A stretch of DNA of 64,000 bases, taken from Enchytraeus crypticus. Its lineage: Eukaryota > Annelida > Clitellata > Enchytraeida > Enchytraeidae. A program made the position numbers and the translations under genes. The notes below the pieces were generated by a model that saw nothing but the letters and a program-made list of their open reading frames with translations, searched no databases and had not been told where the DNA came from. Location of the stretch: the NCBI GenBank assembly GCA_905160935.1, contig CAJHZI010000444.1, positions 684,001 to 748,000 of the forward strand. The letters run 5' to 3'. Positions 48,461 through 60,400 of this stretch are shown piece by piece. Within the stretch, counting starts at the first letter, position 1; every line of letters starts with the position of its first letter.

Positions 48461-51400
48461 TACACGTATACACACATATACAGCCTAGCCGCCTCGTAGC
48501 GCAGGTTAAACAGCTGAGCATACATAGAGACATATACACACATATACACACACATATAAACAGAGATATACACATACATAGACACATATACACACACATA
48601 TAAACACATACACACATACACAGCCTAGCCGCCTCGTAGAGCAAGTTAAACAGCTGAGCATACATAGAGACGTGCAGATATAGACATAAATCTAAAAATA
48701 GATTAAGATATAAACATAAATCTAAAAATAGATGAAGACATAAACATAAATCTAAAAATAGATTAAGATATAAACATAAATCTAAAAATAGATGAAGACA
48801 TAAACATAAATCTAGAACATGTGGAGAGGAAAGACACTAATCCTACCATGGCCAGAGCGTCGATGGACTTGAGGCTGCTGTTGATGGAAGGATACTCATC
48901 AAATGGAGCAATGGTGGAAGTACTCAGCAACGTATCCAGGCTCGTCTTACTGAACTCTATCAAGTTTATCAATAGTCCTAAACCCTGTCATACACATCAA
49001 TGGCAATACAGTCTGCTTCCACCCAGGAAAATTATATTTAAAAAAAGTAAATATGCATTATAGTGAAATGATCAACTGTGTTGACATCTATCACTTTTTA
49101 ATACCACATGTTTAAACTGTTAGGCAATTTATTCCATTTTCCGTGTAACCAGTCCATTGAATGTCCGAGATTTTACTCTCAGATCAGCGTGGCTGGGATA
49201 AGAACTCAAGAAGGTTCAATTCACCTCGGGATCTGTCATTTAAAACTTCATGACGATACCCCTACGCTATTGAGACATTTACAGTATAAACAATGCAATC
49301 TGATACAAATCATAGGCCATATAGTCTGCTTCCACACAGGAAAATGATATTTACAGTATGAACACTGCAATTAGATTATTGATAAAATCAAAAATTGGTT
49401 ACAATATGAAATCTAAGCAGACTGAATGCATTTCTCAGTTATTTTCTCAAAAGTACATATAAATAAATAAATATATATCAAAAGCCGTGCACATTTAAAA
49501 TTTTATGAATAACGTTAGGAATTAGGCTATCACCTGTTTTCTGCCGTATTGCAGTGTCGATATATATGATATGATATTAGGAAATAAATTATCTAATTAC
49601 CAACAAGCAAACTAATCGTCATCAATTGAAATGAATTGATTGTTGATTAATTAGTTGGTCGTTTTATGGTTATTGCAAAGAGATACAACAGACCAGCACA
49701 AACAGGTCAAATCTCTCACTGGACGGCAGATGTCGTGGAAGAGTCAGTATGCACGACAGTAGACTTCTTATTAGTCCATTCACCCTGCCCACTGCTTCAC
49801 AGGCCACGCCTACACAACAACAAAAGTAAACATGCATTATAGTGAAACGATCAACCATGTTGATATCTGTCACTTTTAACACCACATGTTCACACAGTTA
49901 GGCAATTTAGACCATTTTCCGTATAACCAGTCCAGTGAACATCTGCGATTTTAATCTCAGATCAGTGCAGCTGGGAATCGAACCCGTGAGGGTTCAATTC
50001 ACCCCAGGATCTGTCATTTAAAACTTCATGACGTTACCCCTACGACATTAAGACATTCAAACAAAGCTCTACTACAGTTATATACATACCATTTACGTCT
50101 ACCTACCCACGGCTTCACAGGGCACGCCTGGATCTGTGTCTAACAAGAGGACGAAGCTAAACGAGAAAAAGATCTGTGGCTAACAAGAGGACGAAGCTAA
50201 GCGAGAGAAAGATCTGTGGTTAACAAGAGGACGAAGCTAAACGAGAGAAAGATTTGTGGCTAACAAGAGGACGAAGCGAAACGAGAGAAAGATCTGTGTC
50301 TAACAAGAGGACGAAGCTAAACGAAAGATCTGTGGCTAACAAGAGGACGAAGCTAAACGAGAGAAAAATCTATGGCTAACAAGAGGACGAAGCTAAGCGA
50401 GAGAAAGATCTGTGGCTAACAAGCGGACGAAGCTAAGCGAGAGAAAGATCTGTGGCTAACAAGAGGACGAAGCTAAACGAGAGAAAGCTCTGTGGCTAAC
50501 AAGAGGACGAAGCTAAACGAGAGAAAGATCTGTGGCTAACAAGAGGACGAAGCTAAGCGAGAGGAAGATCTGTGGCTAACAAGAGGAAGAAGCTAAGCGA
50601 GAGGAAGATCTGTGGCTAACAAGAGGAAGAAGCTAAGCGAGAGGAAGATCTGTGGCTAACAAGAGGAAGAAGCTAAGCGAGAGGAAGATCTGTGGCTTAC
50701 AAGAGGACGAAGCTAAGCGAGAGAAAGATCTGTGGCTAACCACTCTCGTGCGTAACGTTGAGTAGAAGCCTGAGAGCCGCTAGCACACAGCTGAGAGCTA
50801 AGTAGCCTGCACACGACTTGTCCACCTTATCAGTGCCCGCCATCAGTATCTCATTGCACGGTAGACATGACTCACACACCTTCACACATCTATACACATA
50901 CATACACATTAGTATCATAAACACATCAATACACATACAAACACATTCGTATGATAAACACAGCATCACACTATCACACATCTACACACATACATACCCA
51001 TTAGTATCACATCTAAACACATACAAACTCATTAGTATGATACACACTGCTTCACACATCCATACACATACAAACACACAATATGATCCACACATCCTAT
51101 GATCCACTCATCTTTATATTTCTCCAGGTTACACATAAAAAATATAAATATAATCATTAACATGATTAACATTCATATAGTGCACTGCCTAATGGCAGGT
51201 CCATCGTGAATAACACTTCTAACCAATTCTATCCTCAGCCTTCATAATTAGGTCGCGAACATAACCACAAGATTGACGTCTTAATCATAGTAAAACTAGG
51301 TCAATAAGTACATATTTTATATCATAATCTACATCAGATTAAAGAATTTTACAGATTTGACATTAAATGGTAGATTATTTAGCAGAAGATCATTATAGAA

Positions 51401-54400
51401 AGTTTAGCATTCTCGCTAGGGGGTCACTAATGGCTCTGCATTCACTGCATGATTAAAACAGTCAAACGACTGACAGCACTTACTGGAATGCAGCTTTTAT
51501 AAGACACCCGTTTTTGAATTTCACTACATGAAGTTGATTGTCTGAATTCATATACGTCACCTGCAACAGTATTACAATAATAATAAATAATAATAAAGGT
51601 TTAACGTTTGTTTCCTCATCCATGGATAATGTCAGTGACGTTCCTACAGCACACATCACTACATATCAATTAACAAGTAACAGCTTGCTGATAATAAAGC
51701 TGTTTGTCTGGAGGTTAGAAGTCAATAAAATAAACTTTACTAAGTCTATAGCATCATCTGAGAAAACGTAAAAGTTGAGGCATCTTGTTCACAAGGCAAG
51801 CATGCTATCAGCTCAACCGCCCAACTGATACAGAGTCGGATGTGGAATACAGCTCTTAACGACCTTTCCTTGGTTAATTCACTTCCCATTAACCACTAAT
51901 GAATCCAGTCAAGCATCTTGATCAGCAACACTCAGCTGATGTCTCCATACAATTCTACGATGAAGACCCTTCTGACTATCAGCTCAATTAGACCCTGCTA
52001 TAGCTACTTATTATGAAATTACCGAACAGAGGCTCTTCTATGGTAGCCTCTTTTGTATTTTTATTTGTTTACCTAACTACATGCACATTCGTATTATTTG
52101 TATAATGTGTGCTGTGATAAACAAATAAACGATACTAAACTAAAAAGAAACAACTTCGGACAGTCTGATAAATGTAACCAACAAGATACATACCTAAACA
52201 GAAAATCTATAAATTTTACTTACACAAATTAATATAAAATAGAGCGACGAGCAAAGAAATAAGTAGACATACGTTTTCAAGCACCCTAAAGCAGTGTTCT
52301 AGCTTTGTGATAAGACTGACGTCCTGATCTGAGAGTTTAGAAGAGGAATCTGCCTCACTCAGTCTGTCTGAACAGTGTTCAACTGAAACACAATCAATGA
52401 ACACAGATAGGAGCATACAAGTGTTCAACTGAAACACAATCAATGCACAGAGATAGGAGCATACAACAGTGTTCAACTGAAACACAATCAATGCACAGAG
52501 ATAGGAGCATACAACAGTGTTCAACTGAAACACAAACAATCAATGAACAGAGATAGGAGCATACAAGTGTTCAACTGAAACACAATCAATGCACAGAGAT
52601 AGGAGCATACAACAGTGTTCAAATGAAACACAATCAATGAACAGAGATAGGAGCGTACAAGCATCATTTAATCAAGAACGTACAGGTTCATAGAATTCAT
52701 TGATCACAAATTCGCTGAAATTTAAGAATATAATATGCAATTAAGTCAGTGCAATCAAGACAGTGCAATTACAGTCTATATTGCACTGTGAAAGGATACA
52801 ACTAAAACTGAAGTAACAAGTTGTCACAAACCCGTCTGAATGATGTGATCGAGACCGCCCAGTTTACGAAGCTCCTCCTTAAACCACTCACCCTCTCTCT
52901 TAGACGTCAGTCTCAGCATAGCCTCCATAGCCAGGTGACCAGCCTGATTGTCAGTCAATCAAAATCAGAAATCACCCTTATTACCTTATATATAATCATT
53001 CGACTATAGCAACTGCCTGTATAAAAGTCTAAACTTCTGTGATAGATAATTAAATTTATCACAGCATTGATGACATGACTTTTGACATTTAAATATGATT
53101 TACATGGTATAAAATAGGTAAAAGAAAATAACGATACTAAGTCCAAGACACTGTAAAAAAAAAAAAAAAACAGTAACTAGTTTCAGTACTAAAAACTAAA
53201 TAACTAATTAAAGAATAATAAATAAACTAAATCAAGACAATGATATTGCAACTTGCAAAAGCAGTAGTTACCGTCATCTCAGACAGCGGTATTTCCAGCC
53301 TCTGGACTTTCCCGCGAGAGTTGAATGACTTGAAGATGTCGCTAAGTTTTCTCTGACTCTGCTCGTACTCTCTGATGTCTGGCAGGTCATCAGCATCATT
53401 CACAGAGTCTGCTCCCAGCAGCCTCAACAGCAGCCCAAGACCTTCCTCATCCAGGTCCAGCGTTATTCTGTCACGTGACACTATGAAGAACACTGCCGAA
53501 GTGCACAGAGCCAGAGTCTAGCAAATACAAGAAATATATCTAGATATTAAATATATGCATCTACATAAACATGCAACTAAATACATATAAATAAATATAC
53601 ACATAAATAAATAAACATACTTATAAATACATGCAATATACACAGTAAATACAAGTATCCAAATACACAGTAAATACGATCATCTAAATACATAGCAAAT
53701 ACAAGTATCTAAATACATAGTAAATACATGCACCTAAATACATAGTAAATACAAGCATCTGAATACATAGCAAATACATGCATCTAAATACATAGTAAAT
53801 ACAAGTATCTAAATACATAGCAAATACATGCATCTGAATACATAGTAAATACGAGCATCTAAATACATAGTAAATACAAGTATCTAAATACATAGCAAAT
53901 ACATGCATCTAAATACATAGCAAATACAAGTATCTAAATACATAGCAAATACATGCACCTAAATACATAGTAAATACGAGCATCTAAATACATAGTAAAT
54001 ACAAGCATCTAAATACATAGCAAATACATGCATCTGAATACATAGTAAATACATGCACCTAAATACATAGTAAATACAAGTACCTAAATACATAGAAAAT
54101 ACATGCATCTAAATACATAGTAAATAAAATCATGAGAGCAAATACATGTGAAATAAATAATATATATTTAAAAAATATTTTTAGAACATTAAATACTTTT
54201 AAATATTTTATAAATAAATATTTCTAAACATAAATATTTTTACTCTCTCATTTACGTGGGTCACAAATGAGAGCATCGGTGCAACAAGCAGCTGTGTGGA
54301 TTACAATTATCACTCGAGCGTGGCTGAGCCACAATCGTCGCTAATGTCCATGACAACAGCGGTGGATTCTCTCCGTCTCTTCCACTTGCTATCATAATAC

Positions 54401-57400
54401 TATGTCAATATCATTATTATAATTATTTGTTTTTTTATTTTATTTTCAGTCTTACTTTTAACTTAAACATCCTGACATTAGTCGAAGATGAATTTACAGG
54501 AAGATGATGATGATGATGATGATGAAGATGATGATGATGGCTGGAGCCAGTGGCGATATCTGTTAAGATACTCGACCGCAGATAAGTATGTGCAGGGTAC
54601 AAATCCTGAGCTTACCCGTCACTGACATCACTTTCGAGTGAGGAAACTGACGTTAACATTAGCTTTACCAGCCTTTTTACCAGTAACTTAGAAACAATAA
54701 TAATAAAAACAACAATTAGAGCGCTACAGTCAGCAATGACAACATCGAGCACTATACGACATCGAGCATTATATAACATCGAGCAATATATGGACAGCAC
54801 ATGGACAGAAGAGAGCGATGTATCTATCATTGAGTGCTACAGAGTGCTACAGTCATCAATGACAACATCGAGCACTATACGACATCGAGCACTATATAAC
54901 ATCGAGCACTATATGGACAGCACATGGACAGAAGAGAGCGATATGTCTATCATTGTACCGGGTGTGTGGGAGCGTCACTGAGAGCACTGAAGACTCTCGT
55001 CAGCGTGCCGTGAGCACGTAGGTGCATGCGAAAACCTGTCGTAGTGCACTTAGACACCAAGCTTATTGTGCTGCACAATCAATCAATCAATAACCAGGCT
55101 CATTGTGCTGCACAATCAATCAATCAATCAGTAACCATGCTAATTGTGCTGCACAATCAATCAATCAATCAGTCAATCAATCAGTCAATCAATCAATAAC
55201 CAGGCTTATTGTGCTGCACAATCAATCAATCAGTCAATCAATCAATCAATCAGTCAATTAATCACTAACCAGGCTAATTGTCCTGCACAATCAATCAATC
55301 AATCAATCAATTAATCAATAACCTAGTGTATCAAGTTGGTTAGAGGCAATCATAAAATCAAGCAATCTTATAAGTGATCAATAAATTTTTTGTTCAGTGA
55401 ATCAATCAATCAAGCTCGATAACGATGACTAATAATGGGAATCTACCAGTCATAAATACTTACAGAATTAATTAACAAATGAAATAGTTACAATGCTATT
55501 AAATGATCATGACCGTGATATCAATAAGTTGTATTGTACTGTACTATGTCGCAATCTATTGCCTTGTATTTTATTACATCACATTTTGTATTACATTATG
55601 ATGTGGAACAAAGAGAATTTGAGACAGTCTACTTATATCCCGACCCTGGTTGAACTGGGATTCAAGGGAAGATGATGATGATTTGGTATTACATTATACA
55701 TGTAAATTGTATTGCATTTATTGCAGTGTATTTGTGCTTTGCAATAGCATTCATTATACAAGACCATATGCAATACAATACTATGTGTTAAACAAGAACA
55801 TGTGCAATAGAATACCACGTGCTTTACAATCCATTTCCAATACAGTGCAGTGCCATTGATGACAATAATTGCCATAATGATGACAGATCCTGTGGTGAAG
55901 TGAACCCTTGTGGGTTCGAATCCCAGCCGCGCTGATCTGAGAGCAAAATCTCGGACATTCGCAGAAATGGCTATACGGAAAATGGTCTAAATTGCCCGAC
56001 GGTTCAAATGTGTGGTATTAAAAGTGATGGATATCAACATAGTTGATCATTTCACTATAATGCATGTTAACTTTTTTTCTTGTAAATGAATTTCATATAT
56101 GCACATGGCACTGCATTGTATTAGAAATGGATTGTAAAGCACGTGGTATTCTATTGCACATGTTCTTGTTTAACACATAGTATTGTATTGCATATGGTCT
56201 TGTATAATGAATGCTGTTGCAAAGCACATCGACTAATAAAGCAGGTGTTATTGTGCAGCACGTTGTATTAAGGCACGTACGTGAGGCTCCTGGATGAGAG
56301 AGATTTGGAGGCGGGCAGGCCCTCCATGATGTACTCTATATCATCACTGAACTCCTGAGTCTCTCCTATCTCCTGACACTCATGCGCCATCTTCACGTTC
56401 TTCACCACCGTGAACAACTTAATCAATCAATCAATCAATCAATCAATTAGTCATTCATTCACACAATCAATCAATCAATCAATCTATTAGTCATTCGTCC
56501 AAAAAATCAATAAAATCAATCAGACCTACAATCAGGCTAATTTCAACTAAACCTCTTCAGTAATAAAAGTAAGTTATTATTTGAAAATTTAATCCCTTCT
56601 CATTCAAGAAGATATACAGACTGGGGCAAAAACAAAAAAAAATCCCCTAGCGAGATCTCAATAACTTTAAGAAAACTTCAAAAAATCTCTACGAAATTTA
56701 AGCAGCTTCTTGGGGAGGAATTTCTGCGTATATCCTGCAAATTTGATGAAATTCTATTGAGCAGGAAAAATATTACAGCGTTTCTATGAAAAAGGTGCAA
56801 AATCAGTTTTAATATATATTAGTTTTAATAAATATGTGACCTGGGGTTTACTACTAAACTGCTAGTACTAGTTGCTTGTGCAAGCTCCAATAAGTCAATG
56901 GAGACGGAATGGTTCTGCAACAGATCTTGTGCATAGACAAGGCTTTTTATACCAAAAGTCTTAATAACTTGGACAAAACTCAAAATAGTTTTACAAAATT
57001 TTCGGAGCTTCCAGAGGAGGAATTTCTACACATATCCTGCAAATTTGGTGAAAATATATTCAGAAGTAACAAAAATACAGCGTTTCTTTGAAAAAAATGT
57101 TAAAATCAATTTTAGCAAGGCTTTTTTAAACAAAAGTACCGGACATTTTCTTCAAAATTTAGGAATAATTTTAACAGAAGAACGAATTTTAAGCATCATT
57201 TTTTGAAGCAGCTAACCAGGTTGTGCAGGCTTAAACTCCACCACTTAAGTAAACGGACCTTTTCAGGGTCGTTATTTTCTTTAAAAGTAACGACTCATAT
57301 TTCGAAAAGCCTTGTTAAAATTGATTTTAGCACTTTTCTCGTAGCAATGTTGTAATTTCGAAACTAATGAAAATATTTTCATCCAATTTGCAGGATAAAC

Positions 57401-60400
57401 GCAGAAATTCCTCCCATAGAAGCTCTGAAAATTTCGTAGAGATATTGTGAGTTTTCTTAAAGTTATTGAGATTTCGCTAGGGGATTATTTTTTTTTGCCC
57501 CAGTCTGTATATATAGCAATATTCAAACTGACCTTTAAAAAGTTTAGGCCCATAGAAGCCCATGCTTAGGGCCATGTTTCAACATAAATGCTTAGAAAAT
57601 TATCCTGAAATTTTTTTACAGGTCATTAAATATTTTTAAAGGTCAGTTAAATTACTAAAGTATAAATAGAATCTAAAGGTACAGCAGACAATTTGTAAAA
57701 TAAAAAGGTAACTTATATTCCAACCTCCTTGCTTTGCCTATCCACGCTGATCTTGTTAGCCCTAGCGGTTAGCAGACTTGACGTAGAAGCCGCAGGTTCT
57801 TCTCTCTTCCTCGAGTACTGCAGCCGGGGAGGAGCCATTTTCACAGCCGGCTCCGGCTCAACTTCATCAAAATGCTCGTCATACGCAGAGGCAGCGGCTG
57901 AAGGTTTAATGCTGACATCTTGTGAATGACTGGTTGAGCTCTGGATCTGAAATAAATAACATTCGAGTCATCAACAGCGAAATTTTAAAAATCTTGCATT
58001 CAATTTGAAAATGATTGAATATGAGAGCAAGACAGGAGTCGACAAGAAGATAACTGCAGCTGATCTGTTGGGGCTGACTACTGCAGAAACTCTGCAAAAG
58101 AAAGAGCAACATTGAGCAATGTAGATTTATGTTTGCTAAGATTAATAGAGCTGTTCCCATACCACACAGTCTGGCTGCCAGTCATTCCATGCACTCAGGA
58201 CTGCTTCTCAGCAAGCATCAACCTACCTCTCAGATATACAAGTTTTTTCAAACTAAATAATTTAGAAATAAGTTTATGTTACAAGGTATTATAATATTAG
58301 CGCTACTGAGCTTTTTGTACAGAGCGGTGCCTGTATAAATTTACTTATTATTACTATTAATATTAAATATTAATATTAAATATTAATATTAAATATTAAT
58401 ATTATTAGTACAAGAATCTATGTTAGTAGATAGATGACTACAAGCAATACTTTTCATCAGCTCCTATGGAAGACATGGAATTTTTGTCAGCCATTAATAA
58501 ACACAATGATAGTAGGAAAGAGTGAAAGAAAAAATGGCGAGAGAGAGCAGGAGAGAAGATAAGTATAAGATAATATAGTATCGCCATCTGCAGTTGAACC
58601 CCAGTTTAATTAGGGTCGGGATATGAATAGACTGTCTTAAATCCTCATTGTCCTACATCATATCATTCATCAGTCAATCCCCTATTTGAGACTTTTCCTT
58701 TCGTTTAAATTTTTGTTGCAATTTCTGGAGCCTAGGCGCTCACCAACCGAATGCCCTTTCTGACATTGGTATGGATCTTAGTGCTTTAATCGCCTTCTAC
58801 GACACGTGCAGTCACTGGTTGGTCAATTCTTCAAACACCCCGGGCACAACAAGGGTAATACGATAGTACAGTACATATAAATAATATGTATATATTAATT
58901 ATATTAATTTTAACAACGTGCAGAATAGCAGCACCATTGAATAGATATGTGATAAGAAAACTCACTGATTGCTCTTCTTCCTCATCCATCACGTTCCACT
59001 GTCGATGATTGTACATGACTTTACCTTTCTGTGATTTCTAGTTGTACACAACAATGTTGTCAATAAATACAAAATATAAACAGCAGCAATTTAAAATACT
59101 TAAACAGTTAGATATCAAGACTGGAGGCAGTGGCGAAGTCGGTAAGATACTCGACCGCGGATAAGTAGGTGCGGGGTTCAAACCCTGGGCTCATCCAAAA
59201 CTGACATCGCTTTCGAGTGAGGAAACTAACATTAACCTTATCTTTACCAGCCTTTTAAACATTATTAATTATTTAAGGAGTGTTAGATTTATATAACAAT
59301 GTTAGAAGACTATTCATCAACTTAATTAATACAAATATTTTAATTAGGTAGTTTTAATGTAAGTAATGTGGAGCTTTTCCATTTCCGTAAATACGTAAAT
59401 ATATTTTTTCATAGTCAGTTATTTTAAAGCTACACTGGACGGGGCTCAAAGAGGACATGGTGTATTTTTTCTTCACCACTCATTATCATATATCTCTAAT
59501 AAATTCATATCAGATATCTTTAAACGTATTCTAGAAACAGACGAGGGATCTTGGAACGCAAACTATTTGCATCAGACATTAATTTTTCACAAATTTTGTT
59601 CATTGAATCAACTGACTGAATCTTTCCATAAAATGCAACCAAAAGATCTACATTTAACTACCCAAGATATCACTTACCGCCATGGAACCAGAAAGAATGC
59701 GTCTGACCGCAGGCTTAGAAACAGCTGCAACAGAATTTTTAGTCGACTCAGAGTCTGATTTAACTATGGCACTACCGTAACTATCTTCTAATTCTTCCAC
59801 ATTGCTGGAACTATCTTTCTTATGCTCTGTATTGCTGGCAGTATCTTCTTCACGCGTTACTACAAAAGTATTTAACGATGATTGTTTAAATTTCATCTTC
59901 AGTGATTCTTTCTTTGCAGGAACTTTGTCCACTTCTCGAGTTAAAACCTTATCCTTAGACGTTAGGGAATTATGATTAGAAACCGATGCAAATGACTCAT
60001 CTTCTGCTATACTCACTCCTTCATCATCAAACTCGTCTTTAGATATCCTTGATTGCAGCTTATTATCAGAAATATCAGAAACTACACTACTATTTTGACT
60101 GCCTTTTACAATATCCTTATCTATATTGGAATTTGCGTCTAACGTTCTAGATTTTCTATCAGTGAAAAATTTCTTGGTGTACGTCGTCGTTTTAGGTTTT
60201 TCTAAAGGAATAACACAGGGCGGCGGCTCCTTTACTTTAAAACCCATCACTTTTTTGGGTTTTGATGGACCGTCATCCTCGTGAACGAAGGAGAACGGAT
60301 CATCGAATGATTCCTCCGGAACACTGGCAGGCACTTTACGCTTTCTACTATCCACTTCATTTAACGGCACGCTGCTCTGCGTTTTCGTAAATGATGTCTT

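Noticed and set aside
48166..48665. Large Tyr/Val/Cys-rich frames on both strands
   Set aside because: They combine TATACACA repeats with the exon 12 fragments and do not form a gene.
50130..50740. CRISPR-like regular repeats
   Set aside because: Units are contiguous 40-bp tandem copies without unique spacers, in a eukaryotic intron.
56909..57091. 60-codon frame inside the inverted-repeat element
   Set aside because: It is part of the subterminal repeats of the transposon and has no transposase motif.
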